Positions 35,829-44,950 of a DNA stretch of 64,000 nt are shown here, piece by piece. Both the position numbers and the translations under genes were made by a program. Numbering within the stretch: position 1 is the stretch's first letter; each line of letters opens with the position of its first letter. Under the pieces are notes generated by a model. It was not told the origin of the DNA. It did no database searches and was given only the letters and a program-made list of their open reading frames with translations. The stretch covers positions 1 through 64,000 of the forward strand of contig SIAP01000001.1 of the NCBI GenBank assembly GCA_009691725.1, written 5' to 3'. Source of the stretch: Phycisphaerales bacterium (GTDB lineage: Bacteria > Planctomycetota > Phycisphaerae > Phycisphaerales > SM1A02).

Positions 35829-36101
35829 CTAGCGCTGTTGGAGGTACTCATCGATCCGGTCTGCCTTGCGCAACAAGAATGGGATGTGTTCTTCGCTCAC
35901 TTTCATGAGTCGTTGAAGCACCTTCAGTGTCTGATCGAACTCCTCCGCAAACTTCTGCTGTTCTTGGTCTCTCCATGTCTGAGCCAATGTGTTCATGCGC
36001 CCGCCGATCGTGGAGATGCCGGACTGCAAGTCTTGGTTGAACTTGCGCAAATCAGCAGCAAACCGCCTCAATTCATTGGGATCGACAACAGCCTTTGCCA
36101 T
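35829..36101 (-). CDS. WXG100-like small helical protein (candidate type VII substrate)
   Basis: 90-residue protein built as a helical hairpin: helix one DPNELRRFAADLRKFNQDLQ, a turn around residues 38-46 with Trp43 (QTWRDQEQQKF), helix two FAEEFDQTLKVLQRLMKVSE. This matches the WXG100/ESAT-6 pattern in length, in the central Trp, and in the following Phe, but the usual Gly two residues after Trp is Asp (W-R-D). ATG at 36101 is used; a TTG two codons earlier is less likely. First gene of the unit that leads to the EccC-like ATPase. No signal peptide, as expected of type VII substrates. Divergent from the aldehyde dehydrogenase gene, 31 bp away. Confidence 0.78.
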   Translation of the reverse strand: MAKAVVDPNELRRFAADLRKFNQDLQSGISTIGGRMNTLAQTWRDQEQQKFAEEFDQTLKVLQRLMKVSEEHIPFLLRKADRIDEYLQQR

Positions 36102-36132
36102 GGACAAAGTGTAGCGGTGCTAGCCTCAATCG

Positions 36133-37572
36133 ATGGAGAATAGAAATCTGATCTCTGGTGAGTGGAGGGGTGCGCTCGATGGATCCACCTTCGGAGTATG
36201 CGATGCGGCAACAGGCAGGGAGATCGCACGCGTGCCACACTGCCATGAGATGGAAGCGCTCGAGGCGGTGGAGGGTGCGGCGAATGCACTTGGAGCGTGG
36301 CGCAGTCGATCGCTTGAGGAGCGCGCGCAGTTCTTGCGCGCAATTGCTGCTGCGTTGCGGTCGCATGAGGATCAATTCGCACACGTCATCACGGCCGAAA
36401 ACGGAAAACCGTTGAGCGAGGGAAGGGGCGAGGTCGCGTACAGCGCAGACTATTTTTCATCTGCTGCCGACGAGGCACTTCAGCTGCATGCGATCAACAT
36501 TCGATCGCGAAGTGAATTGCGTGTGCTTCGCGCCCATCCCGAACCGATTGGAGTCGTGGCAGCGATCACGCCGTGGAATTTCCCACTCGCGATGATGGCG
36601 CGGAAGACCGCTCCTGCATTGGCTGCAGGATGCACGCAGGTGATCAAGCCAGCTGAACTCACTCCACTTACCGCGCTCCTCTTTGCTCGGGTCCTCGCGG
36701 ATCTTGGACTTCCACCGGGGGTGGTCAATGTTGTGACTGGTGATCCCGCAGCCATTGGTCAAGCATGGCTCGATGATGGCCGAGTGCGCAAACTCTCCTT
36801 CACGGGCTCGACTCGGGTCGGGCGATTGCTCATGCGAGGCGCGGCAGAACAGGTGGTTCGCCTCTCACTCGAACTGGGAGGTCACGCTCCATTCATCGTC
36901 TTGCGGGATGCCAATGTCGCTGCTGCGGTTGATGCAGCGGTGGCGGGGAAGTTCCGTGCGGCTGGGCAAACATGTGTCTGTCCAAATCGATTCCTGATCG
37001 CCGATGAGATTCACGACGAATTCGTCGAGCGGTTCGTGACCGCCGCGCGACTCCTTCCCGTGGGGCGAGGCTTGGATCTGGCGACGCGCGTGGGACCGCT
37101 CATCAGTGATGAGGCTGTCGCGCGTATGCGCCGACACATTGACGATGCACTCGCCAAGGGTGCGACGCTCAGAACGGGCGGTTCCACGATTGCGGTGGAA
37201 GGGTGCGTCGATCGATTCTTCGCCCCGACGGTCGTGACTGAAGCGTCATCGAGAATGGTGTGCTTTCAGGAAGAGACATTCGGACCGCTCGCACCGATCG
37301 CCCGCTTCCACGACGAATCGCATGCGATTCAGATTGCCAACGAAACACCCTTTGGGCTTGCGGCGTATGTCTTCAGCGAGGATTCCACTCGACTCGCCGC
37401 GGTGAGCGAGGCAGTGAACTGCGGAATCGTCGGCGCAAACACCGGAATCATCAGCGATGCCTACGCTCCGTTTGGTGGGCGTGGATGGTCTGGCTTCGGC
37501 AGAGAAGGGGGTCGATGGGGGATCGAGGAGTACCTCTCGTGGAAATATGTATGCACTGGCGTGCATGGGTGA
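36133..37572 (+). CDS. gabD: NAD(P)-dependent aldehyde dehydrogenase, succinate-semialdehyde type
   Basis: 479-residue aldehyde dehydrogenase closest in pattern to succinate-semialdehyde dehydrogenases. Motifs: ITPWNFPLAMMARKTAPALA (cofactor/active-site Asn), KPAELTPLTA, SFTGSTRVGRLLM, LELGGHAPF with catalytic Glu247, GQTCVCPNRF with catalytic Cys281, and EETFGPLAPI. All catalytic residues are present. Start ATG at 36133 gives ENRNLISGEWRGA, the usual N-terminus. The preceding intergenic gap to the divergent WXG100-like gene is only 31 bp, so the promoters must overlap. The substrate is inferred from family resemblance, so the symbol is tentative. Confidence 0.88.
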   Translation: MENRNLISGEWRGALDGSTFGVCDAATGREIARVPHCHEMEALEAVEGAANALGAWRSRSLEERAQFLRAIAAALRSHEDQFAHVITAENGKPLSEGRGEVAYSADYFSSAADEALQLHAINIRSRSELRVLRAHPEPIGVVAAITPWNFPLAMMARKTAPALAAGCTQVIKPAELTPLTALLFARVLADLGLPPGVVNVVTGDPAAIGQAWLDDGRVRKLSFTGSTRVGRLLMRGAAEQVVRLSLELGGHAPFIVLRDANVAAAVDAAVAGKFRAAGQTCVCPNRFLIADEIHDEFVERFVTAARLLPVGRGLDLATRVGPLISDEAVARMRRHIDDALAKGATLRTGGSTIAVEGCVDRFFAPTVVTEASSRMVCFQEETFGPLAPIARFHDESHAIQIANETPFGLAAYVFSEDSTRLAAVSEAVNCGIVGANTGIISDAYAPFGGRGWSGFGREGGRWGIEEYLSWKYVCTGVHG

Positions 37573-37637
37573 GTGCCACACCGCAGGTCGTATGGAACTG
37601 CGGATTCAACGGCGCGTCCAGCCCACAGGATTACGCT

Positions 37638-37703
37638 CGCAAAGTCCAGCCCGCAGGATCCCAAGCCCGCAAGAGCCAGCCCGGAGGACTGGTCTTGCGA
37701 GGT
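37638..37703. repeat. Inverted repeat with short direct repeats between gabD and rpoD
   Basis: CTCGCAAAGTCC (37638-37649) pairs imperfectly with GGACTGGTCTTGCGAG (37688-37703). The loop holds diverged direct copies of AGCCCGCAGGA. It lies in the 171-bp gap between two convergent genes and may act as a two-way terminator, although no strong T tract follows on either side. Confidence 0.4.
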
Positions 37704-37743
37704 TCTTCTAGCAGGGCGGCTTCACGACGAACCGTCACTCCGC

Positions 37744-39654
37744 TCACCCGGCAGTGTTCTGAACATCTGGCTCGCCGCCATCATCGGACTCCATAAAACT
37801 CATCAGACGCTGGCGACGGACTGGATGTTGCAGTTTCTTCAGTGCCTTGCTCTCGACCTGACGAACGCGCTCACGCGTGACCTTGAAAATTCGCCCAACC
37901 TCTTCCAAGGTGTAGGTGTAGCCATCGCCGATGCCGTAGCGGAGTTTCAGGATCTCCCGCTCGCGGTAAGTCAGCGTCTTCAGCACGTCGTTGATGCGGC
38001 TGCGCAGCATTTCGCTTGCAGCAGTAATGCTTGGCGCTTCTTGCCGTTCGTCTTCGATGAAATCTCCGAAGTGAGAGTCTTCGCTCTCGCCGACGGGTCG
38101 ATCGAGTGAAATCGGATGGCGAGAAATCTTTAGTACCCGTTTGACTTCTTCGACTGGCATCTTCGCCTTGGCTGCGACCTCATCGTTGTTTGGCTCATGC
38201 CCGAGTTCTTGGAGGAGGTGCTTCTGGATGTTTCGAAGCTTCGACATGGTTTCGATCATGTGCACGGGAACGCGAATCGTGCGTGCGTGATCGGCGATCG
38301 CCCGAGTGATCGCCTGTCGAATCCACCATGTGGCGTAGGTTGAGAACTTGTAGCCGCGCTTGTACTCATACTTGTCAACGGCTCGCATCAGTCCCGTGTT
38401 TCCCTCTTGAATAATGTCAAGGAAGGGCAGACCACGATTGCGATACTTCTTGGCGATTGACACGACGAGGCGAAGATTTCCCCCCGACAGTGCCCGCTTG
38501 GCGAGTTCATGTTCGACAAAAACCTTGCCGATTGCCCGGACCCGCAGGGCGAGTGACGCTGGCGACTCGAGCACAAGGTTTTGCATTCCAGCGAGTTCCT
38601 CGCGGTGCACCTCGGTGTCTTCTGCGTCATAACGCTCAGGGTGCTGGGCAGCTCGTTCAATCAAGCTCGCCAATTCCTCGCACTTGCGATTGACCGAGTT
38701 CAGCTTGCGCATGAGCGGTTGAATGCGACCCGTACGCAAACAACATTCCTCAATCAGGGTTGCAATGCGGCGTCGATTCGCCCACAACTTCTGCGTGATC
38801 GTCTCGACGCGCTCAGGCGTATTCCCATGCGCTTCCAATTGCGACCAGAGGCCATCATTCTGGTCGAGCTTGGTCCGCACGGTCGCAAGGTTGTATGGAA
38901 TACGCGCTGCGATCCGATCCTTTGCATTCGATTCAGCCGTGGAGATGCGCATCGTCCGATCAAAGGGCAATGTGCCCTCATGGACCTGCTGCAAGATCTC
39001 AACCGCTTGGCGGGCGCAGTAATCGCTCTCAAGCACCATGCGCCGAAAAATGTAACGGCTCATTTCAATCTTCTTCGCCAAGCGAATCTCTTCCTCGCGT
39101 GTCAAGAGGGGGATCGAACCCATCTGAGTGAGGTACATGCGGATCGGGTCGTCAATGCGAATTGGATTGGGCTCGGCGATCGCGAACTCAAGCGAACCCT
39201 GCAAGTCATCGTCCAGTCCATCATCTTCGGTCGCTGCCGTATCAGTGCTCTTCCCACCACTATCCTGGTGCCGCATCTTAATGCGCGCCGCAGCGACAGC
39301 CGCAGCTGCCGCACCGACGAGCGGTCGCGGCGCAGCGGGTGCAACTGCCGTAACCGTGGTGATCTCTCCGACGTGTCCACGCTTTGCCTTTTTGTCCGTG
39401 TCGCGCAGAAATCGCAGATCGGTCTGCAACTGTGCCGGGAAAGCGCGATGATGATCCCGCCGCATCTCAATCTCATCGATGAGTCGGATGTTGCACTGAT
39501 TCAAGAGCACGAGCAACTCATCAAGTGGATATGGATCGACGAAATCGTCCGGCAGGCAGGTGTTCAGTTCTTCGTAACTGATCCAGCCGCGCTTGCGACC
39601 TGCGTGAACGAGCGAACGGAGAACGGGATGCAATTCTTGGATTAAAAGACTCAC
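37744..39654 (-). CDS. rpoD: RNA polymerase primary sigma factor RpoD
   Basis: 636-residue sigma-70. Region 1.1-like start ([20 protein letters not shown]), region 1.2 ([20 protein letters not shown]), region 2 ([59 protein letters not shown]), region 3 and region 4 ([38 protein letters not shown]). Start GTG at 39654 has AAGGAG eight bases upstream and gives a sensible region 1.1; earlier in-frame starts run into dnaG. A non-conserved region of about 190 residues sits between 1.2 and 2.1, as in many group 1 sigmas, and an Ala-rich stretch ([11 protein letters not shown]) precedes 1.2. Located 70 bp after dnaG, as in the E. coli macromolecular synthesis operon. Confidence 0.97.
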   Translation of the reverse strand: MSLLIQELHPVLRSLVHAGRKRGWISYEELNTCLPDDFVDPYPLDELLVLLNQCNIRLIDEIEMRRDHHRAFPAQLQTDLRFLRDTDKKAKRGHVGEITTVTAVAPAAPRPLVGAAAAAVAAARIKMRHQDSGGKSTDTAATEDDGLDDDLQGSLEFAIAEPNPIRIDDPIRMYLTQMGSIPLLTREEEIRLAKKIEMSRYIFRRMVLESDYCARQAVEILQQVHEGTLPFDRTMRISTAESNAKDRIAARIPYNLATVRTKLDQNDGLWSQLEAHGNTPERVETITQKLWANRRRIATLIEECCLRTGRIQPLMRKLNSVNRKCEELASLIERAAQHPERYDAEDTEVHREELAGMQNLVLESPASLALRVRAIGKVFVEHELAKRALSGGNLRLVVSIAKKYRNRGLPFLDIIQEGNTGLMRAVDKYEYKRGYKFSTYATWWIRQAITRAIADHARTIRVPVHMIETMSKLRNIQKHLLQELGHEPNNDEVAAKAKMPVEEVKRVLKISRHPISLDRPVGESEDSHFGDFIEDERQEAPSITAASEMLRSRINDVLKTLTYREREILKLRYGIGDGYTYTLEEVGRIFKVTRERVRQVESKALKKLQHPVRRQRLMSFMESDDGGEPDVQNTAG

Positions 39655-39724
39655 GGTCAATACTCCTTGGTCGGTAATTCCCGACCGGTATTGGGGGATG
39701 ATAGAACACAAATCAGTCGCATCA

Positions 39725-41713
39725 TCATGATGCACTCCTCGCCGTCCTGGCGATGGCAGAGGGTCTTGACCCAGCCGCGCGAATTCGTTCGAGCCGCTGT
39801 GCCAGTTCCTCGGATGTCGTAATTGATGGAGCCAACGCAAGCTCCGACCGTCGCTGCAAGCGATCGAGCGCGTTGGCCGCAATCACCAACCCAGCTCGCG
39901 CCTGGGCCTCGTCGCCGAAGCGCTTCGTACCAAGCGCGTAGAGCTCGGTTGCCAAAGCCTTCAAGGCTGGATCGGAGAGTTCAGCAAGGAGTTCTTGCAT
40001 AGAGAAAGACCTGCCATCCTCGATCCATTCAAAGATCGGCGCATACAACGCGCGAGCGGAGTTGTCCTCGATCGAAGTTGGAATGATGAACTCGGTCAGT
40101 GCAGATGCGTCACCATCGTCATGTGCGATGCGCGTGTCACCGATGGTGGGCCATGCGATGAGAATGGACAGGAAGTCCCGCTCGCCATGACCACGCGCCG
40201 TGGCATCGGGGATCTGAATCGCATCAACCGGTCCAGCGGATGTCGCCTCGTCGTAGCGCGCACCGTTCGTGGCGCGCCGAATTCCACCCAGCCCAACACC
40301 CGGCCCAACACCCGGCCCAACACTCGGCCCAACACTCGGCCCAACACTCAGCCCAATGCCTTCCAAACTGCGAGCAATCTCGCTTGCAGGGATGCCAGAT
40401 GTCTGTGAAATCGAATCCACCACCAACTGTCGTCGAATGCCCTCGAGCCCGTTGAATCCGAGTGCGACGAACTTTGTCAGCATCTCAGTGACGATGCGTT
40501 GGCGTGCAGACAAACCAGGATGCGTTTCCAATTCCTTGCGAAACTTGCCGACCAGATGGGTGAGCGCATCTTCAGACGCAGCAATCGCTGCATCAAAGCG
40601 CTCGCGTCCACCCTCTTGTCGCAAGAGTTCATCTGGATCGAGTTGATCGGGCAATGTGCAGATCTTCAGATCCACCTGTGACGCAAAGAAGATCTCCAGC
40701 GCTCGATCGGCCGCTCGTTGCCCGGCGATGTCGCCATCGAAGAGCAGAACGATCGTGTCACACAATCGCTGCAAGATGCGTGCATGATCACGGGTGAGAG
40801 CGGTTCCGAGCGTTGCGACGGCATTCTCAATTCCAGCACGGTGACAGGCGATCACATCCGTGTAGCCCTCTGTAATGATTGCTGTGCGCGACTGGATGAT
40901 CGCGCGCTTTGCCAAATGGATTCCGTAGAGCGATTTGGATTTATGAAAAACCGCGCTCTCCGAACTGTTGAGGTACTTGGGTTGATCCTCTGCGGCGATC
41001 GCCCGCGCGCCAAATGCAATGCAACGACCGAGTTCGTCGGCGATCGGGAACATCACTCGATTCTGAAATGAATCCACGAGCGATCCCCGTTTTCGCAGCA
41101 ATCCAGCGGCTTCAAAGGATGCTCGAATCACATCAGGGTCGACGGCATCGTCCGATCCTGCGTTCTGATGCGCCACAAGCATCTCAACATAGTGCGCGAG
41201 TCCGTCGCGTTGAGATGGCGCTGCGCCCAGTCCAAATCGTTCGATCATCTGGGAGTCAATGCCGCGAGTCGACAGAGCGGCGCGCGCATCCGCACCAAGA
41301 ATGGGATCGCTCAACGACTTTTGGAAAAAACGCAGCGCGGCCTCATTGGCACGACGAAGCGCGGACGGACCATCCGCACCGCTCGTGTGACGAACACTGG
41401 ATCCGCGTTCCTGCAGTTGAATTCCAGCACGCTGAGCAAGGAACCGAAGGGCCTCGAGAAAGTCCATTCGGTGATGGTTCATCATGAAGTCGATCGCATT
41501 CCCGCTTGCCCCGCAGGCGAAGCAATTGAAGAAGGCGTTCCCCTTGTGCGTGACGACTGCGAAAGAGGGTTTTTGATCGTCGTGAAATGGGCAAAGACCA
41601 ACATGCTCGCGGCCCTTTGGGCGCAGAACCACAGACTCGCCGATGAGGGCGACGAGGTCAGTCAATTCGAGAACGCGGTCTCGATCAGAGGTTCCGATGC
41701 GGGAGGGGATCAT
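39725..41713 (-). CDS. dnaG: DNA primase DnaG
   Basis: 662-residue replicative primase. CHC2 zinc finger: [14 protein letters not shown] then [16 protein letters not shown] (residues about 40-75). TOPRIM/polymerase domain: [18 protein letters not shown], then [20 protein letters not shown] with metal-binding acids, and [12 protein letters not shown]. The C-terminal part (from about 480) is the helicase-binding helical domain. A 12-bp tandem repeat at residues about 452-475 encodes a GPSV/GPGV linker between polymerase and C-terminal domains. The gene precedes rpoD on the same strand. A candidate promoter lies about 370 bp upstream (42082-42109). Confidence 0.97.
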   Translation of the reverse strand: MIPSRIGTSDRDRVLELTDLVALIGESVVLRPKGREHVGLCPFHDDQKPSFAVVTHKGNAFFNCFACGASGNAIDFMMNHHRMDFLEALRFLAQRAGIQLQERGSSVRHTSGADGPSALRRANEAALRFFQKSLSDPILGADARAALSTRGIDSQMIERFGLGAAPSQRDGLAHYVEMLVAHQNAGSDDAVDPDVIRASFEAAGLLRKRGSLVDSFQNRVMFPIADELGRCIAFGARAIAAEDQPKYLNSSESAVFHKSKSLYGIHLAKRAIIQSRTAIITEGYTDVIACHRAGIENAVATLGTALTRDHARILQRLCDTIVLLFDGDIAGQRAADRALEIFFASQVDLKICTLPDQLDPDELLRQEGGRERFDAAIAASEDALTHLVGKFRKELETHPGLSARQRIVTEMLTKFVALGFNGLEGIRRQLVVDSISQTSGIPASEIARSLEGIGLSVGPSVGPSVGPGVGPGVGLGGIRRATNGARYDEATSAGPVDAIQIPDATARGHGERDFLSILIAWPTIGDTRIAHDDGDASALTEFIIPTSIEDNSARALYAPIFEWIEDGRSFSMQELLAELSDPALKALATELYALGTKRFGDEAQARAGLVIAANALDRLQRRSELALAPSITTSEELAQRLERIRAAGSRPSAIARTARSAS
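40289..40360 (-). repeat. 12-bp tandem repeat inside dnaG (6 units)
   Basis: On the plus strand the array reads CAGCCCAACACC, CGGCCCAACACC, three copies of CGGCCCAACACT, then the diverged CAGCCCAATGCC. On the coding strand it gives SVGP/GVGP repeats in frame, in the linker before the helicase-binding domain. Confidence 0.95.
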
Positions 41714-42258
41714 GTTTCAGATGCTTCAAACCAAACAGGATGCACGGACGGGGAGATACGACTGATGCCACAAAAAAGTTCCAACCACTTTGGATCAAGC
41801 AGTCGGATCATTCAGACTTGGATCAGGGACCAACACCGACAACGCCCGCGCATCACAAACGCGCGGGAACCCCTAAAACAATCATTGATCCAAAAAAAGA
41901 AACCACTGGATCCAAACTGATGAAACTCGCGACCCAGACTGAAGCGTCACCGAAGCGACGGACCATCCAGATCAATGTCACCGGGAATCCGGCCTCGCAG
42001 GGAAAAAACGCTCAAAGTGATCGATTCCCCCGTGGTACCGATTCCGACTTGACTGAGCCTGGATCCTCTGCGAACTGTGCAATTATACCCCAAATATGCC
42101 AAAAGGCAAGAAGTTTTTTGAAAAGAGCCGCTGAACCACGGATTGCGGATCACGCCAACTGTGATGGGCTCTCCACCTGCTTCAACTTTCGTGTGGGTCT
42201 CTGGAACCCAGATTTTGCGCCAACCATGCCAGATTCAGACCGATCCGACGGTCCAGAT
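41714..42258. other. 545-bp gap between rpmB and dnaG
   Basis: No convincing gene. It holds a perfect 7-bp inverted repeat (CCCGCGC 41845-41851, GCGCGGG 41861-41867) without a T tract, a candidate minus-strand promoter at 42082-42109, and a minus-strand open frame (about 42235 to 41947) that lacks a start codon until 42153. A 24-bp-period repeat begins at its right edge. If the promoter is used, dnaG has a leader of about 360 nt. Two poly-A/T-rich patches flank GATCCA-type direct words near 41795-41915. Confidence 0.6.
42082..42109 (-). promoter_or_regulatory. Candidate sigma-70 promoter for dnaG-rpoD
   Basis: On the minus strand TTGCCT (42109-42104), a 16-bp spacer, and a perfect TATAAT (42087-42082). 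The -10 is ideal and the -35 matches 4 of 6. Orientation points at dnaG, with the expected transcription start near 42074. Confidence 0.5.
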
Positions 42259-42268
42259 TCAGACCGAT
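42229..42268. repeat. 16-bp direct repeat at 24-bp period across the rpmB stop
   Basis: CCAGATTCAGACCGAT occurs at 42229-42244 and again at 42253-42268, exactly 24 bp apart. The second copy covers the last codons and stop of rpmB. The 24-bp period is twice the 12 bp seen at other loci. Confidence 0.85.
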
Positions 42269-42540
42269 GCCGCTGAAATCGCGAGTTTTCTGGTGTACGC
42301 GAACTTGCGCCGGATTGGTTTCACAACCAGTCCCGTGCGGATGGCCCTCGTGCTCGCCAGAATTCGCACTGGACTGCCATCAACGAGTGCCTTGACTCGC
42401 TGCAGATTCGGTTTGAATTTGCGCTTGGTGAGGCTGGTGGTCTTGATGCCAACGCCGCCGAGGTACTTCGCCTTACCGCGGCGGGTAATACGGTGTCCAG
42501 TGGCAGTACGGGCTCCAGTAAAAAAGCAAACGCGTGGCAT
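42259..42540 (-). CDS. rpmB: 50S ribosomal protein L28
   Basis: 93-residue L28. Motifs: MPRVCFFTGARTATGHRITR, KAKYLGGVGIKTTSLTKRKF and KPNLQRVKALVDGSPVRILA, followed by STRAIRTGLVVKP. ATG at 42540 has GGAGAG just upstream and gives the family-standard N-terminus; a longer upstream reading has no L28-like content. L28 usually has a zinc site in some lineages; only one Cys is present here, so this is the zinc-free (C-minus) form. Transcribed toward dnaG, 545 bp away. The C-terminus is Arg/Lys-rich (KFAYTRKLA). Confidence 0.93.
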   Translation of the reverse strand: MPRVCFFTGARTATGHRITRRGKAKYLGGVGIKTTSLTKRKFKPNLQRVKALVDGSPVRILASTRAIRTGLVVKPIRRKFAYTRKLAISAASV

Positions 42541-42619
42541 AGTTCTCTCCGATGGGGGGCGGTGAGCATAGGCAGTGATCAAGGATTCCGCAAGGGGAAT
42601 TGCCGAAAGAATTGAAAAC

Positions 42620-43072
42620 TCAGGGCGACGCAAGGCTTGTTGCGATGCCAGCTTCGTTGAGCACCAAAGCGAACTGGTCGAGGTGGTCGTTGGTGAAGTG
42701 GTCGATCGAGTGACTGTCGGCGTCAAGAACACCCCACACGCTGCCATCCGCTGAAAAACATGGCAGAATCAACTCGCTTCGGTCGCGGGGATCGCATGCG
42801 ATGTATCTCGCGCCCAAGGTACGAACATCTCGCACGATGCTCGCCTGTTTCGATTGGAGGCATTGGCCGCAGGCACCGTGGATTCCAATTGGGCTGCATG
42901 CTGGTCCGTTGCGGCAGGGACCGAGGACCAGTCGACAGTCATCGGGCTGATCAGGGTGGTCGAGATAAAAGCCGACCCACGAGAGCCCGGCAGATGCGTA
43001 CTCCTCCCACAATCGATCGACGACCGCTTGCATCGAGGCGGACGTCTGCGACGAGCGAGTTGGCAGAGTCAT
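42620..43072 (-). CDS. msrC: GAF-domain protein, free methionine-(R)-sulfoxide reductase-like
   Basis: 150-residue single GAF domain resembling fRMsr (E. coli YebR/MsrC), which reduces free methionine-R-sulfoxide. Pattern: SWVGFYLDHP, LGPCRNGPACSPIGIHGACG, VRTLGARYIACDPRDRSELI, and WGVLDADSHSIDHFTNDHLD. The three redox cysteines of the family appear to be kept (Cys59, Cys68, Cys93 in PACS, GACG and IACD). ATG at 43072 has no strong ribosome binding site. The 118 bp upstream, shared with the clpX end, contain a 12-bp repeat array. A different GAF role (ligand sensing) cannot be excluded. Confidence 0.8.
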   Translation of the reverse strand: MTLPTRSSQTSASMQAVVDRLWEEYASAGLSWVGFYLDHPDQPDDCRLVLGPCRNGPACSPIGIHGACGQCLQSKQASIVRDVRTLGARYIACDPRDRSELILPCFSADGSVWGVLDADSHSIDHFTNDHLDQFALVLNEAGIATSLASP

Positions 43073-43104
43073 CCTGTGAACTGACCTGTGGACAGACCAA
43101 TGGA

Positions 43105-43164
43105 TCGGTCTCCGCCTCGGTCCCCGCCTCGGTCCCCGCCTCGGTCCCCGCCTCGGTCCATCAC
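43105..43164. repeat. 12-bp tandem repeat between clpX and msrC (5 units)
   Basis: TCGGTCTCCGCC, three perfect TCGGTCCCCGCC, then diverged TCGGTCCATCAC. It is located outside any supported coding sequence, between the stop of clpX and the start of the msrC-like gene. Confidence 0.93.
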
Positions 43165-43190
43165 TAGACCAGTGACTCGGTCTGCGAACC

Positions 43191-44642
43191 TCACGCGCTT
43201 TCTCGAATGCGATGTCGTACCGATTCGACTGCGATTGTTCCTGCGCGCACCGATGCTTCGTCGATTCGATACACCGTGTTGGTGTTATCGAGGTCGGGAA
43301 GTTGATACATCAGATCGGTCATCAGTTCATCGACCACAGCGCGCAAACCGCGCGCTCCTGTATCGCGAGCCATGGCACGATCTGCAATCGCTTCGAGTGC
43401 TCCGTCGGTGAACTCGAGGCTCGTGTTCTCGAGCGAAAAGAGATGTTGGTACTGCTTCACGAGCGCATTCTTTGGCTCCGTCAGAATCTGAATCATCGCA
43501 GCCCGATTCAGCGGCAGCAGAGCGCATGCAACTGGGAGCCGACCAATCAACTCTGGAATCAGTCCGAATTCAAGCAGATCTTCCGGTTGAATCTGACTGA
43601 GCATGGCGCTGTCGTCTTCTGCCTTGGTCAGTTGATTCGTGCCGTCGATGGAGAAGCCAATGCGTCGTTTTCCGATGCGGCGTCGAACGATGTCTTCGAT
43701 TCCGACAAAGGATCCGCCGCAAATGAAGAGAATGTGCGTGGTGTCAAGTTGGATGTACTGCTGCTCGGGGTGCTTGCGACCACCCTGCGGAGGCACATTC
43801 GCAACGGTTCCCTCCAACATTTTCAGCAGCGATTGCTGCACACCCTCGCCAGAAACATCGCGGGTGATCGAGACATTCCCGCTGGTCTTCCCGACCTTGT
43901 CGAGTTCGTCGATGTAAATGATTCCGCGTTGTGCCGCTTCGACATCAAAGTCCGCAGCTTGGAGGAGTTTGAGGAGGAGATTCTCGACATCTTCTCCGAC
44001 ATATCCCGCCTCTGTGAGCGTGGTCGCATCGCCGATGGCGAATGGAACATTGAGGATTCGAGCAAGCGTCCGCGCGAGAAGCGTCTTGCCAGTCCCAGTC
44101 GGTCCGACGAGGAGCACATTGCTCTTATCCAACTCGACGGGAGCATCTTGGTTTTCAATCTGCGTCAGGCGCTTGTAGTGGTTGTGAACTGCGACTGAGA
44201 GCGATTTCTTCGCGCGATGCTGATCGATGACATATTGATCGAGATATTCCTTGATCTGTCGTGGTGACGGAATCTGCGTCAGCGCGGGAGCGGCACCTGT
44301 GACGCGTCGCTTTTCTTGCTTGAAGATGTTCTGGCAGAGTTCGGTGCAATTTGCGCACACGTAGACATCATTGGGTCCCTCAACCATCGGACCAACTTCA
44401 CGACTCGTCTTTCCGCAGAAGCTGCATGTGGTGACCTTGCGTCCGCGGAAGCCGCCGTCGCCACTAGACCCGCCACCTCCGCCCGCGCCATCTCCAGAAG
44501 TGCCAGAACCCGAACCAGAGTTGCCCGGACCGGATGGTCCAACTGGACCAGGGCCATCGCTCTTTCCGCCGCCCCGTCGACCGCCACTTCCTGGAACTGC
44601 TGCGTGGGGTTGTGCGAGTCCAGATCTGTTGTTGTTCATCAT
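43191..44642 (-). CDS. clpX: ATP-dependent Clp protease ATP-binding subunit ClpX
   Basis: 483-residue AAA+ unfoldase. The N-terminus is extended by a Gly/Ser/Pro-rich tail (residues about 10-65, runs of Gly), then the zinc-binding domain ([29 protein letters not shown]), ATPase with Walker [35 protein letters not shown], Walker [11 protein letters not shown] and [12 protein letters not shown], and the C-terminal small domain. Pore loop context ([17 protein letters not shown]) is normal. ATG at 44642 overlaps the stop of the SHOCT gene (ATGA). clpP is not next to it. Confidence 0.96.
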   Translation of the reverse strand: MMNNNRSGLAQPHAAVPGSGGRRGGGKSDGPGPVGPSGPGNSGSGSGTSGDGAGGGGGSSGDGGFRGRKVTTCSFCGKTSREVGPMVEGPNDVYVCANCTELCQNIFKQEKRRVTGAAPALTQIPSPRQIKEYLDQYVIDQHRAKKSLSVAVHNHYKRLTQIENQDAPVELDKSNVLLVGPTGTGKTLLARTLARILNVPFAIGDATTLTEAGYVGEDVENLLLKLLQAADFDVEAAQRGIIYIDELDKVGKTSGNVSITRDVSGEGVQQSLLKMLEGTVANVPPQGGRKHPEQQYIQLDTTHILFICGGSFVGIEDIVRRRIGKRRIGFSIDGTNQLTKAEDDSAMLSQIQPEDLLEFGLIPELIGRLPVACALLPLNRAAMIQILTEPKNALVKQYQHLFSLENTSLEFTDGALEAIADRAMARDTGARGLRAVVDELMTDLMYQLPDLDNTNTVYRIDEASVRAGTIAVESVRHRIRESA

Positions 44643-44950
44643 GGGTGTGCCTTGCGAGAACTTCCTGTTTCAACCGCTGGTTTTGCGGCGGACTGTTTCT
44701 TGACCCGAGCGATCATCGCATCTCGTGCTGCGCGAAACTCGCTCTCTGTGATGTCGCCCGACGCGAGCATCTCGCGCAAGTCACCCAACGTAAACCCAGT
44801 CGGTCCATCCCTGTTGAGCCACTTCCCCATTCGACGAGCCCCAAACACTGCAAGGCCGCCCAACAGGACGATCCCCAAGAAACTCCCCAGCGCCAAGATG
44901 ACAGACTCAGCTGCACTCGCCTGCATGGTCATCATCGGTGGAGCGGACAT
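44639..44950 (-). CDS. Small single-pass membrane protein with SHOCT-like domain
   Basis: 103 residues: a membrane helix at about 15-38 ([20 protein letters not shown]), then a short C-terminal domain with [20 protein letters not shown] and [13 protein letters not shown], the SHOCT pattern (short helical oligomerisation domain with a typical L..G.IT..E motif). Start overlaps the tig stop by one base (TGATG on the minus strand) and its stop overlaps the clpX start, so tig, this gene and clpX are translationally coupled. Function unknown; its place hints at a link to folding or proteolysis at the membrane. Confidence 0.8.
   Translation of the reverse strand: MSAPPMMTMQASAAESVILALGSFLGIVLLGGLAVFGARRMGKWLNRDGPTGFTLGDLREMLASGDITESEFRAARDAMIARVKKQSAAKPAVETGSSRKAHP

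Noticed and set aside
41845-41867. CCCGCGC/GCGCGGG hairpin as a terminator
   Set aside because: No T tract follows on either strand; kept only as a structural note.
41740-42276. 178-codon plus-strand frame in the rpmB-dnaG gap
   Set aside because: No ribosome binding site or domain; it overlaps the rpmB end in antisense and has poor compositional support.
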